Source: Clostridiaceae bacterium (GTDB lineage: Bacteria; Bacillota; Clostridia; DSM-8532). From it: DNA of 64,000 bases. The stretch covers positions 124,001 through 188,000 of the forward strand of contig JAAYNA010000107.1 in assembly GCA_012521105.1 (NCBI GenBank), in the 5' to 3' direction. The position numbers were made by a program, and so were the translations under genes. The notes beneath the pieces are model-generated. The model was not told the origin of the DNA, did not search any database, and saw nothing but the letters and a program-made list of their open reading frames with translations. Position 1 is the stretch's first letter. Every line of letters starts with the position of its first letter. Shown in pieces: positions 7,352-17,790 of this stretch.

Positions 7352-10285
7352 ATGATCAAATCAATTAGGTGGAAGTACCTGGCATTAATCCTGTTTACCA
7401 TAACCATAATCCTTTCCGTTATGGTAGAACTAAGACAGACAGCCATAGCAAAAACCGATCTTTCCATAGATGAATTTAAGGAACAGCTGAACAGGGTTAA
7501 TATAGACGGCATAGCCTATAAAGACTATGTTGCCTTATATGATATAAACAAAAGAGTTGACGCAGAATATATTATCGAGGCAGAGGACTATGTTCGTATA
7601 GAAGATATGGAAATACAGAAATATACAGATTTTGAGGGAATGCCAGGCACTTCTGTATATACCGGGGAAAAGGGTTTGATTGAATATGAAGTATATATAG
7701 AGGAAGAAGGTTTTTATGACATCTCCATCCTTTATTATCCGGTGAAGGGTAGGAGTGCATCTATTCAAAGAGCCATATTTATTGACGGGATACTACCATA
7801 CAGAGAACTTGTCCTGGTAGAGTTTTCAAGGATATTTGTAAATGCCTGGGATGAATGGCAGAGAGACAACAGAGGAAATGACCTTAAACCAAAACAGATC
7901 GAAGCCCCACAGTGGATTACAAGTTTCTGCTACGACAGTGAAGGATATGAGACGAGAGAGCTTTCGGTATATTTAGATAAAGGAATTCACACCATTACTT
8001 TATGTTCTCTGCGAGAACCAATGCTTATCCGCAGGATTATTTTGAACAAATCTGAAGATGCGCTTCCATATAGCCAGACCAAAGAAAAATATGATGCAAA
8101 CGGAGCTGTCGACACTTCTAATTATTTAATCCGAATTGAAGCTGAAAATGCAAACAGGAAATCTTCACCTATGCTGTATCCTACGCAGGATAGGTCTTCG
8201 CCGGCTGTGTACCCGTATGATGCTAAAGAGCTGAGGAATAACACTATCGGAAGCAATGGTAACTGGAAGATTGTAGGGCAGTGGATAGAATGGGATTTTG
8301 AAGTTCCTGAAACCGGATATTATTATATCACATTGCATACTAGGCAGAACTTTGTAAGGGGTATCTACACATCGAGAAAAATAACGATCGATGGGAAGGT
8401 ACCCTTTGAAGAAATGGGCGATTATGGATTTAGATATGGAAGTCAGTGGAAAATGATCACATTACATGACCAAAAGGGTGATAATTATAAATTCTACCTG
8501 GAAAAAGGGAAGCATGTTCTCAGAATGGAAGTAGTTTTGGGGAAATTTTCCCATATTGTAAGCAGGGTTCAGGATGTTGTACAGAATCTTAATGCAATTT
8601 ACCGAAAGGTTATTCGTATTACAGGTGTGGAGCCTGATAAGTATAGGGATTATCATATTGAGAAAAATATTCCGGGTATAGTGGATGAGCTTATTGCAGA
8701 AAGGGATAGTTTAATAATTGCAATAGAAGAACTTAAGGCAGTTGCGGGAAGTGGAAGCGATCGTGAGGCAGCATTAAATACCATGGTAAGACAGTTGAAT
8801 TATGTTATTGATGACGTTGAACGGCTGCCAAAGATACTGGGTTCTTTTAAAATTGACATTAGTGCATTGGGTAACTGGATTACCGGTGTTTTAGAACAGC
8901 CTCTGGCCTTAGATACTATATACATCCATTCTCCGGATATAAAAGTGCCTAAAACAAACAATTCTTTATGGGACCGTATTGTACATACAGTTAAATCTTT
9001 ATTTTATTCATTTGTAATTGACTATAACTCTATTGGCAATGTAGCAGAAGAAGGGGAAAATATAAGAACAATTACTGTTTGGATTGGTTCCGGACGGGAC
9101 CAGGCAAACGTTCTTAAATCATTAATTGATGAAACTTTTACTCCCAACACCAATATCAATGTAAATCTTGTTTTGGTAGATATGGGGATGCTTTTGCAGG
9201 CTACCCTGGCCGGGCAGGGACCAGATATAGCTGTTCAGGTTTCGAATGATATACCTGTAAATTATGGTATGCGCAATGCTGTTGTAGATTTATCCAAATT
9301 TCCTGAACTTACCGAAGTCAGAAAGCTGTTTCGTGAAAGTGCGATGGTTCCATATGAATTTGATGGGCATGTATTTGGTTTGCCCGAGACCGAAACCTGC
9401 CTGATGATGTTTTACAGGAAGGATATATTAGATGAGATGGGTTTGGAGATACCAAAGACATGGGAAGAAATGAAAGCCGCTCTTTCTATGCTTAGCAAGA
9501 ATCAAATGGATGTTGGAATGTTACCAACAAATGTATCACCTCAGTTAGCAGAGCAGGTTTTTGCCATGCTGCTGTATCAAAACAGTGGACAGTATTACAG
9601 TAAAAATGCTACAGTTTCTGCTTTAGACAGCGATATTGCTGTCCAGGCTTTTAAGGAGTATTGCAAATTTTATACCGATTACAGGCTGGACAGAGAAACT
9701 CCGGTGGATCAGCGGTTTAGAACGGGAGAAGCACCCATTGTCATTGCAGACTATACTTTATATAACCAGCTTCAGGTATCAGCACCCGATATCAAGGGTT
9801 TATGGGGATTTACAATGGTTCCGGGTACGGTGAGAGAGGATGGAAGTGTTGATTATTCTGTAACCGGCACCGGTACAGCTGCGATTATGATGAGTCAGAC
9901 AAAGGATGAAGAGGCGGCCTGGGAATTTATTAAGTGGTGGGTTTCTACAGATACCCAGGTTCAATATGGCCGTGAAATGGAGGCACTGATGGGGGCTGCT
10001 GCACGGCATCCTACTGCAAATATAGAAGCCTTTGAGAGCTTACCATGGCCAACTGAGGATTATGAAGCTTTAAAAAGTCAGTTCAAATGGATGAAGGGTA
10101 TACCTCAGGTGCCTGGGAGCTATTATTCCTGGCGAAATATTAACAATGCATTTTACAGAGTGGTTATAGCCGAGGACAAAAACAGAATGCAGCCCAGGGA
10201 AGCACTTACTGAATATGTAAGATATATTAATGACGAGATAACATTCAAGAGGAAGGAATTTGGCCTGCCAACAGCTGAGGATTAA
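7352..10285 (+). CDS. extracellular solute-binding protein with N-terminal CBM-like beta-sandwich domains
   Basis: N-terminal TM/signal (WKYLALILFTITIILSVMV); two 'IEAE..' carbohydrate-binding-like segments; C-terminal SBP type 1 domain (RTITVWIGSGRDQANVLKSLID...). ATG at 7352 preferred over track start 7256. Confidence 0.8.
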   Translation: MIKSIRWKYLALILFTITIILSVMVELRQTAIAKTDLSIDEFKEQLNRVNIDGIAYKDYVALYDINKRVDAEYIIEAEDYVRIEDMEIQKYTDFEGMPGTSVYTGEKGLIEYEVYIEEEGFYDISILYYPVKGRSASIQRAIFIDGILPYRELVLVEFSRIFVNAWDEWQRDNRGNDLKPKQIEAPQWITSFCYDSEGYETRELSVYLDKGIHTITLCSLREPMLIRRIILNKSEDALPYSQTKEKYDANGAVDTSNYLIRIEAENANRKSSPMLYPTQDRSSPAVYPYDAKELRNNTIGSNGNWKIVGQWIEWDFEVPETGYYYITLHTRQNFVRGIYTSRKITIDGKVPFEEMGDYGFRYGSQWKMITLHDQKGDNYKFYLEKGKHVLRMEVVLGKFSHIVSRVQDVVQNLNAIYRKVIRITGVEPDKYRDYHIEKNIPGIVDELIAERDSLIIAIEELKAVAGSGSDREAALNTMVRQLNYVIDDVERLPKILGSFKIDISALGNWITGVLEQPLALDTIYIHSPDIKVPKTNNSLWDRIVHTVKSLFYSFVIDYNSIGNVAEEGENIRTITVWIGSGRDQANVLKSLIDETFTPNTNINVNLVLVDMGMLLQATLAGQGPDIAVQVSNDIPVNYGMRNAVVDLSKFPELTEVRKLFRESAMVPYEFDGHVFGLPETETCLMMFYRKDILDEMGLEIPKTWEEMKAALSMLSKNQMDVGMLPTNVSPQLAEQVFAMLLYQNSGQYYSKNATVSALDSDIAVQAFKEYCKFYTDYRLDRETPVDQRFRTGEAPIVIADYTLYNQLQVSAPDIKGLWGFTMVPGTVREDGSVDYSVTGTGTAAIMMSQTKDEEAAWEFIKWWVSTDTQVQYGREMEALMGAAARHPTANIEAFESLPWPTEDYEALKSQFKWMKGIPQVPGSYYSWRNINNAFYRVVIAEDKNRMQPREALTEYVRYINDEITFKRKEFGLPTAED

Positions 10286-10298
10286 GGGAGAGAGCATA

Positions 10299-11276
10299 GT
10301 GAAGGATATGGGAATTAATGTGAATGCTGATCGACCCAGAAGATGGCCCTTAGGTGGCATATTAAAATTACAACCTACTGAGGAATGGTCATTAATTAAC
10401 AGAATCAAAAAGAATGTAGCCTCTTATGTTTTAATAGCTCCATATTTTATTCTTTTCTTTATTTTCACGGTTTTACCCGTTGCTATGTCCATGACTTTAA
10501 GCTTTACCAGTTTTAACGTATTGGAGCCACCCCAATTTATTGGTTGGGGAAATTACATAAGATTGTTCCTGAACGATGACATATTCAGAATTGCAATAAA
10601 AAATACATTGATATTTGCGGTTATTACCGGTCCGATCAGCTACTTTATGTGTCTTCTCTTTGCATGGATTATAAATGAGTTTAAGGGAAAACTCAGGGCT
10701 TTTATAACATTGATCTTTTATGCCCCATCTATCTCAGGCAATGCTTATGTGGTGTGGAATCTGATTTTGAGAGGTGATAAGTACGGCATTTTAAATGGTA
10801 TCCTGCTTCAGCTTGATTTGATTGATGACGCTGTAATATGGATGAAAACCGAAAAGTATGTATTGATGTTTTTGATTATCGTTCAACTATGGCTCAGTCT
10901 GGGAACCGGATTTTTAACATTTATTGCAGGACTGCAGACAATAGACAAGACATTATATGAAGCTGCATCCATAGATGGTATAAAAAACCGATGGCAGGAG
11001 CTGTGGTATGTTACACTTCCTTCAATGAAACCTCAATTAATGTTTGGAGCAGTAATGCAAATCACCCAGTCTTTCGCTGTTGCAGATATATCTGTTCAGT
11101 TGGCGGGTAACCCCAGTGTTAACTATGCAGGCACCACTATTGTCACTCATCTTATGGATTATGGTTCTATAAGGTACGAAATGGGTTATGCTTCGGCAAT
11201 AGCTACTGTTTTGTTCCTTCTTATGGTTGGTTCAAATAAGCTGGTCCAGAAATTACTGAGAAAGGTAGGTAATTGA
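10299..11276 (+). CDS. sugar ABC transporter permease
   Basis: EAA motif (YEAASIDGIKNRWQELWYVTLPSMKP); GTG start at 10299 after GGGAGAG. Confidence 0.9.
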   Translation: MKDMGINVNADRPRRWPLGGILKLQPTEEWSLINRIKKNVASYVLIAPYFILFFIFTVLPVAMSMTLSFTSFNVLEPPQFIGWGNYIRLFLNDDIFRIAIKNTLIFAVITGPISYFMCLLFAWIINEFKGKLRAFITLIFYAPSISGNAYVVWNLILRGDKYGILNGILLQLDLIDDAVIWMKTEKYVLMFLIIVQLWLSLGTGFLTFIAGLQTIDKTLYEAASIDGIKNRWQELWYVTLPSMKPQLMFGAVMQITQSFAVADISVQLAGNPSVNYAGTTIVTHLMDYGSIRYEMGYASAIATVLFLLMVGSNKLVQKLLRKVGN

Positions 11277-11277
11277 C

Positions 11278-12171
11278 GTGCAGAGGACTTATGGAAGCAG
11301 AAAAAAACTGCTTGGAAGCCTTAAAAGACATAGAGGTCTGAACCGTTCCATGGCAGGAAATGTGACACTGTTCATATTCATGGGAATTTGCGGTGTATTT
11401 ATGGCGGTACCTCTGATTTTTGTCATAAGCAATGCCTTCAAACCTCTGGACGAACTGTTCCGTTATCCGCCACGATTGTTTCCCAGGTATCCCGGTTTTG
11501 ATAATTTTGCTGATCTTAAGGTATTGATGTCAAATTCCTGGGTACCATTCAGCAGATATATATTGAATACTGTAATAATCACAGGAGGAGGAACACTGGG
11601 TCATGTAATAGTCGCTTCCATGGCTGCATACCCATTGGCAAAGCATGATTTTCCGGGTAAGAATATTCTGTTCAGTATAGTTGTTCTATCTCTAATGTTT
11701 ACATGGCAGGTGACCCAGGTGCCTAACTATTTGATCATCTCCAAATTAGGGATCAACAACACATATTTGGCTGTTATGCTACCTGCATTTTCTTACGGTC
11801 TTGGATTATATTTAATGAAGCAATTTATGGAACAGATTCCCGATTCGTTAATAGAGTCAGCAAGGTTGGATGGTGCAAGCGAGTATAGAATTTACCTGTC
11901 TATAATCATGCCGAATGTAAAACCTGCCTGGCTAACTTTAGCAGTATTGCAGTTCCAAACAATGTGGGGCAATACAGGCAGCCAGTTTTTAAGAGATGAA
12001 CAGCTAAAACCACTGCAGTATGCTTTGTTGCAGATTGTGAACAGTGGGCCTGCAAGACAGGGGGCGGCTGCTGTTGTTACATTAATAATCGCCGCCATCC
12101 CGATTACCTTTTTTATCATATGCCAGAGCAGTATCATTGAAACCATGACCACATCGGGCATAAAGGAATAG
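11278..12171 (+). CDS. carbohydrate ABC transporter permease
   Basis: IESARLDGASEYRIYLSIIMPNVKPA motif; immediately follows previous permease. Confidence 0.9.
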   Translation: MQRTYGSRKKLLGSLKRHRGLNRSMAGNVTLFIFMGICGVFMAVPLIFVISNAFKPLDELFRYPPRLFPRYPGFDNFADLKVLMSNSWVPFSRYILNTVIITGGGTLGHVIVASMAAYPLAKHDFPGKNILFSIVVLSLMFTWQVTQVPNYLIISKLGINNTYLAVMLPAFSYGLGLYLMKQFMEQIPDSLIESARLDGASEYRIYLSIIMPNVKPAWLTLAVLQFQTMWGNTGSQFLRDEQLKPLQYALLQIVNSGPARQGAAAVVTLIIAAIPITFFIICQSSIIETMTTSGIKE

Positions 12172-12180
12172 GGGAAAACT

Positions 12181-13653
12181 ATGAGACGAAAAAAGCTTTG
12201 GTTAATTATGATTATTATAATAATGTGGCTAAATTGTATTCCGGTATCAGCCGTTTCAAGCGTTCCTTATCATACCTACAATTATGATTACTGGGAGTAT
12301 ATATACTATACACCAGCGGCGTATATTCCAAGAGAAAATATTTCTGGGGTAAATACAGGCAGCGGGATGCTCAATAATCCCCAGGATATATTTGTAGCAG
12401 AGGATGGAAAAATTTATGTTGCCGATACGGGGAATAACCGTATTGTGGTATTTGACTCCAGTATGAAATTGGAGCGTATTGTTGACAGTTTTGAAAATGA
12501 GGGAAAAAAGGATACTTTCAGTTCGCCCCACGGGGTTTTTGTTACATCTGATAATAAGCTGTATATAGCTGATACTGATAATCTTCGGGTAGTGGTGCTG
12601 GATGAGAATGGCTCTCTCAACAGGATTATCAGCAATCCAACTTCTGAAGTGCTGGCTCAGGACTTTGTATTTTCACCATTGAAGGTTGTCGCCGACTATG
12701 CAGAAAGGGCTTATGTTATTGCTAAAAATATGTTTCAGGGAATTATGGCTTTCGATGAAAATGGTAATTTTACCGGATTTACAGGTACCATTAATGTTAC
12801 CATCAGTACTTATGAAAAAATATGGAGGAGGCTGTCTACCAAAAGACAGAGAGAAAAGCAAATTCAGTTTATCCCAACAGAATTCACTGGTCTCGATATT
12901 GATGAAGATGGATTTGTATATGCTACCAATATTGATTCCAAAGGAAAACAGTCTGTAAGAAGACTTAATCCTAAAGGACAGGATGTAATAAAAAAGAGTA
13001 ACCGAAATGTCAGAGGTGAGGGAACTTTAAGTGGGGATTTATACTGGAGATTGCAGGGGGATTATTCAGGTGCTTCAAGAATTGTAGATGTGGTATACCG
13101 GGGCTATGGGATTTATTCCATTTTGGATATTACCAGGGGACGGATATTTACCTACGATGATGAAGGTAATTTACTGTATATTTTCGGCGGAAGGGGAAGC
13201 CAGGAAGGTACTTTTAAAAATCCTGTGGCCATAGAGGCTATTGATGATAAGATTTTGGTGCTTGATGCATATCGGGGAGAGATTATGACTTTTAGTGCAA
13301 CCAGATATGGCAATCTCATTAATAAGGCTGTGAGCCTGAGATATGACGGGGACGAGGCCTCAGCTGTAAAGCTGTGGAAACAGGTGCTGGAACTGGATTC
13401 CAACTTTGAACTGGCATATGTGGGTATTGGGAAATCATACCTTGCTGCCGGAGATAATAAGAAAGCAATGGAATATTTTAAGCTGGGAATGGACAGGGAG
13501 TATTATTCTATTGCATATAAAAGGTATCGGGACGATATACTGGAGGATAATCTCAGCTATATACTAACAGCCATGGTTGTTTTGACAGCGATAAAGATTA
13601 CAGTATCCCGGATAAAAAAAGTAAATGCCGGAAAAGCAGAAAGGGGACTGTGA
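12181..13653 (+). CDS. secreted/membrane NHL-repeat protein with C-terminal TPR-like segment and TM helix
   Basis: Signal peptide; repeated 'NPQDIFVAEDGKIYVADTGNNRIVVFD'-type units; TPR-like WKQVLELDSNFELAYVGIGKSYLAAGDNKKAMEYF; C-terminal hydrophobic helix. Confidence 0.8.
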   Translation: MRRKKLWLIMIIIIMWLNCIPVSAVSSVPYHTYNYDYWEYIYYTPAAYIPRENISGVNTGSGMLNNPQDIFVAEDGKIYVADTGNNRIVVFDSSMKLERIVDSFENEGKKDTFSSPHGVFVTSDNKLYIADTDNLRVVVLDENGSLNRIISNPTSEVLAQDFVFSPLKVVADYAERAYVIAKNMFQGIMAFDENGNFTGFTGTINVTISTYEKIWRRLSTKRQREKQIQFIPTEFTGLDIDEDGFVYATNIDSKGKQSVRRLNPKGQDVIKKSNRNVRGEGTLSGDLYWRLQGDYSGASRIVDVVYRGYGIYSILDITRGRIFTYDDEGNLLYIFGGRGSQEGTFKNPVAIEAIDDKILVLDAYRGEIMTFSATRYGNLINKAVSLRYDGDEASAVKLWKQVLELDSNFELAYVGIGKSYLAAGDNKKAMEYFKLGMDREYYSIAYKRYRDDILEDNLSYILTAMVVLTAIKITVSRIKKVNAGKAERGL

Positions 13654-13654
13654 C

Positions 13655-14278
13655 ATGCTTAGCAAGGAAAAATTTAAGTACCCGTTTTATGTTATGGTTC
13701 ATCCCTTTGACGGTTTTTATGAAATAAGGCACAGGGAAAAAGGGAGCATTTTCGTTGCATTAATGCTGGTATTCCTGTTTGGCCTGTCTTATTCCATAAA
13801 CAGGAGATATGCAAGTTTTGTGGTAAATTATATTAACCCTCGTTCGGTTGACAGCAGGGTGGAAATAGCAGGTATATTTATTGCGGTGTTGCTGTTCGCC
13901 TGTTCTAACTGGTCCATTACCTGTTTAATGGAAGGGGAAGGCAGATTTAAGGACATACTTACAGTAATCGGCTATTCGTTACTACCAATGGTACTTACAC
14001 TTATACCTGCTACCATTCTATCCTGGTTTGTTGCCAGCAGCGAGGAAGGGTTGTACTACCTGATAATCAATGTAGCGACCATATTCACTGTTATTTTGAT
14101 AGTAATCGGTATTATGACAATTCACAACTATACTTTCGGAAAGACCCTGATAACGTTATTTATCAGTTTTATAGCACTATTAATAATAATCTTTATCATA
14201 TTGCTGTTAATATATCTGCTGCAACAGGTTTACATGTTCTTCTACGGTTTATATACAGAAATAATTCTTAAGTTATAG
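13655..14278 (+). CDS. Yip1-family-like integral membrane protein
   Basis: Multiple TM helices, 'MVHPFDGFYEIRHREKGS' N-terminus. Confidence 0.65.
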   Translation: MLSKEKFKYPFYVMVHPFDGFYEIRHREKGSIFVALMLVFLFGLSYSINRRYASFVVNYINPRSVDSRVEIAGIFIAVLLFACSNWSITCLMEGEGRFKDILTVIGYSLLPMVLTLIPATILSWFVASSEEGLYYLIINVATIFTVILIVIGIMTIHNYTFGKTLITLFISFIALLIIIFIILLLIYLLQQVYMFFYGLYTEIILKL

Positions 14279-14287
14279 GAGGGCGAG

Positions 14288-16873
14288 ATGACAGACAGAA
14301 AAAGAAAAATATGCACAATTATAATAATAGCAGTTGTCCTCGCTATATTGGGATATGTAGCTTATATTTGCCTGCACTATTTCTTTTACATGGAGTATAG
14401 GGCGTGCCTGGTTGATTATGCTTATGAAGAAGGGAAGGAATTTATCCCTCCGGATGAAAGTAATTCATTAGTGGATGGAATGGTTTTGGTTGCTGAAAGC
14501 GATGTGTTAAAGCTTTATACAAATACTAAAACCACCGAGATAGCTATTTTTGATAAAAGAAACGGACAGATAGTTTATTCAAATCCTCCGAACCGGGAAG
14601 AAGACGAGATTGCCAGTGGAAGAAACAAAGTAGCACTGAATTCTCAGTTGGCTGTTACATATTATGATTCCAGTATGACACGGGCTACCATGTACAATTA
14701 CGATTACAGTGTTGAAAGAGGGCAATTTGATATTGAGGTATTGGAGAACGGTATCAGATACATATATTTATTAGGAAATCTGGAAAGTCCGACTGGTATT
14801 GTCCCGGTATATATAACCGGTGAGAGATTGGAAGAAAAGGTGCTGAGCAAGCTGAGCGAGGCCGATGCCAGAACGGTTAGAAGCAGCTATAAGGACGCAG
14901 AGTCCCTCGAAGGATTTCTGGAACTTACGTCTGGAGTGAAGGTTAGTAAGATCGGCATGCAGAGATTAAATAAGCTTTTTGAGGAAGCAGGCTATACGCA
15001 GGAAGATTTTTATTATGATGCTGAAATGGCATCTATTGGTGAGTTTCAGGAACCAACTACATTTACAATTCCCTTAGAATACCGACTGACAGGAGATAAG
15101 CTTGTGGTATCCGTTCCGGCTGGGAATATTAAGGAAACGGGTAAAGGAAAGATTGAAAGGATTGACCTGCTCTGTTTCTTCGGAGCGGCAGGCATGAAAG
15201 AAGAAGGCTATATTCTTGTGCCCAATGGCTCAGGTTCACTTATATATTTTAACAACCGAAAAAAGACCGAACGGTATATGCAGTATGTATATGGCGTTGA
15301 TGAAACAGCCCAGTCTTATACCGTGGTGGAGGATACAGTCAATGCCATGATTCCTGTATTCGGCATAAAGAGGGAAAACGGTGCTGTATTCGCAGAGATT
15401 ATTGAAGGGGATACATTAGCAGCCATAATTGCTGATGTATCAGGCAATATAAACAGTTATAACTACGTATATCCATCTTTTCTGCTGAGAGGGTCAGAGA
15501 AGGTATCGGTGTTTGGGATCACTGGTGTATCGGCAGACTTACCAACCCTTGAGAAGGATATATACGATGTAAACTATACAGTTACATATTCATTTCTGGA
15601 AAAAAAGGATGCCAGCTATTCAGGTATGGCAAACTATTATCGAAATTATTTGATTAAAAGGGGTGTCCTCGGCCTGCAGGAAGAAAAGCAGGATTCTATC
15701 CCATTTTATTTGGATATTGTTGGGGGAGTTAAGCTACAGAAAAGTTTCCTGGGAGTGCCTTACATGGGAGTATACCCCATGACCACCTTTGATGAGGCCA
15801 AAATAATGGTCGATGCTTTTATGGAAAAGGGGATCTCAAATTTAAGGGTAAATTACCTGGGATGGTTTAACGGTGGTTATTATCACGATGTTCCAATCAG
15901 ACTGAAGGTAGAAAAAGTCCTGGGAGGAAAAAAGGGATTAGAAGAATTGAATGCAAAACTCACCGAATCCGGGTCCAGGCTGTTTGGCGATGTGGCTTTT
16001 CAAAAGGTATCCTTTGAGGCGGATAATTACAATTGGAAGATGGAGAGTTCACAGTATTATTCTGGTTATGTGGTTGCACTTGGACGTGTTAATCCTGCCA
16101 CTTTAAGACAAACCGGCGGACTGGGTTATAGTGAAACCAATTATGATATAGTTTCTCCTAAATTTTTAGTGCGGCATGTTGACAAGTTTAGAGCAGGGAT
16201 TGAAAAGGTGGACATATCGGGCATTTCTCTCAGAGATTTAGGGAATACCGTAGCTTCTGATAAGAGGAGAAGCAATATAATCAATCGTCAGGAAGCAAAA
16301 CAGGTTATTATGGAACAATTAAACATTCTGGCAAATTCAAAGGATAACATAATGGTAAAGGGAGGAAATGCCTATTCCTGGGCATATGCAACAGACATAG
16401 AGGATGTGCCGGCCAATCATAATCGATTTTTTATTGTGGATGAGGAAATTCCTTTCTATCAGATGGTAATCCACGGGTGCATTGATTATTCCGGCAGTGC
16501 TGTTAATCTAAGTGACAGCTATGATAAACAGGATATAATACTCAAGCTGATAGAGTTTGGATTATACCCCCGTTTCACACTATCCTGGAAGGAATCAAGT
16601 GATATTAAATATTCAGGTTTGAACAGTCTTTATTCAACCCAGTACAGGATATGGCTTGAAGATGCTGCAGATATATATCACAAAGTCAACGAAGTATTAA
16701 GGCATACAACCAATAGTACTATTGTTGAGCATAGAATTATGGAGCCAGGGGTTAAAAGAATTACCTATAATAACGGTGTTGTCATCTATGTGAATGTAAA
16801 TGATGCAGAAGTTATTGCAGATGATGTAGCTATACCTGCAAGGGGTTATGTGCTTAAGGGGGTTAAGGAATGA
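14288..16873 (+). CDS. DUF5696 domain-containing protein (membrane-anchored)
   Basis: N-terminal TM helix; full-length paralogue of the 1..1101 protein; ATGA overlap with downstream permease. Confidence 0.75.
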   Translation: MTDRKRKICTIIIIAVVLAILGYVAYICLHYFFYMEYRACLVDYAYEEGKEFIPPDESNSLVDGMVLVAESDVLKLYTNTKTTEIAIFDKRNGQIVYSNPPNREEDEIASGRNKVALNSQLAVTYYDSSMTRATMYNYDYSVERGQFDIEVLENGIRYIYLLGNLESPTGIVPVYITGERLEEKVLSKLSEADARTVRSSYKDAESLEGFLELTSGVKVSKIGMQRLNKLFEEAGYTQEDFYYDAEMASIGEFQEPTTFTIPLEYRLTGDKLVVSVPAGNIKETGKGKIERIDLLCFFGAAGMKEEGYILVPNGSGSLIYFNNRKKTERYMQYVYGVDETAQSYTVVEDTVNAMIPVFGIKRENGAVFAEIIEGDTLAAIIADVSGNINSYNYVYPSFLLRGSEKVSVFGITGVSADLPTLEKDIYDVNYTVTYSFLEKKDASYSGMANYYRNYLIKRGVLGLQEEKQDSIPFYLDIVGGVKLQKSFLGVPYMGVYPMTTFDEAKIMVDAFMEKGISNLRVNYLGWFNGGYYHDVPIRLKVEKVLGGKKGLEELNAKLTESGSRLFGDVAFQKVSFEADNYNWKMESSQYYSGYVVALGRVNPATLRQTGGLGYSETNYDIVSPKFLVRHVDKFRAGIEKVDISGISLRDLGNTVASDKRRSNIINRQEAKQVIMEQLNILANSKDNIMVKGGNAYSWAYATDIEDVPANHNRFFIVDEEIPFYQMVIHGCIDYSGSAVNLSDSYDKQDIILKLIEFGLYPRFTLSWKESSDIKYSGLNSLYSTQYRIWLEDAADIYHKVNEVLRHTTNSTIVEHRIMEPGVKRITYNNGVVIYVNVNDAEVIADDVAIPARGYVLKGVKE

Positions 16874-17775
16874 AGAAAGGAAGATTTACATTAAGGCAGA
16901 AAAGAGCTGCAACCGGTCTGCTGTTTATACTTCCCTGGCTTATAGGTTTTTTAGTTTATTATGTGAGAAGCCTGATTCTAACCGTGCAGTTTTCCTTAAG
17001 CAAGGTCGAGATATTGCAAACAGGGGGATACCAGACAACCTATACCGGGCTGTCAAATTACCGGTTTGCCCTGCTAGAGCATGCTAAATTCAATCAAATA
17101 CTGGTAAATTCACTCAGAGATATTTTAATAGATATACCATTTATAATATTTTTCAGTTTGTTTATGGCAATTTTGCTTAATTCAAAATTTAAGGGAAGGT
17201 CTTTGGTTCGGGTTATTTTCTTCTTACCAATTTTGATGGGTTCGGGGGCAGTGCTAAGGAGCCTGGAACTGGCAACAAGAAATATTATAGGTGGGGCCAG
17301 TGCGATGATAGAAGAGTTGTCTGCAGCTAATCAGATTAATATCAGCTTTTTACTGTATGTATTGGAAGACCTGGGTTTACCGACAACATTAATTGACTAT
17401 ATTACAGGGCTGGTATCCCGAATATTTGAAATTGTCAGGGCTTCCAGTGTGCAAATTATTATTTTTATTGCTGCACTTCAATCGATACCGAATTCTATGT
17501 ATGAATGCGCCAAAATTGAGGGAGCTACAGGTTATGAGACTTTTTGGAAAATTACTTTTCCTATGGTCTCACCGCTGATACTAACCAATGTAGTATATAC
17601 TATCGTAGATTTCTTTGTTAACAGCGAAGTTGTTGATCTGGCATATGAAGTTGCTTTTACCAACTATAACTATGGATTGAGTGCGGCTATGAGCACAATA
17701 AGTACTGTAGTTGTTTGTCTTATACTTGCAATTGTCAGCGCTTTAATAACGAAGAAGACTTTCTATTATAATTAG
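16870..17775 (+). CDS. sugar ABC transporter permease
   Basis: EAA motif (YECAKIEGATGYETFWKITFPMVSP). Confidence 0.9.
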   Translation: MKKGRFTLRQKRAATGLLFILPWLIGFLVYYVRSLILTVQFSLSKVEILQTGGYQTTYTGLSNYRFALLEHAKFNQILVNSLRDILIDIPFIIFFSLFMAILLNSKFKGRSLVRVIFFLPILMGSGAVLRSLELATRNIIGGASAMIEELSAANQINISFLLYVLEDLGLPTTLIDYITGLVSRIFEIVRASSVQIIIFIAALQSIPNSMYECAKIEGATGYETFWKITFPMVSPLILTNVVYTIVDFFVNSEVVDLAYEVAFTNYNYGLSAAMSTISTVVVCLILAIVSALITKKTFYYN

Positions 17776-17790
17776 AAAGGAAGAGGAATT

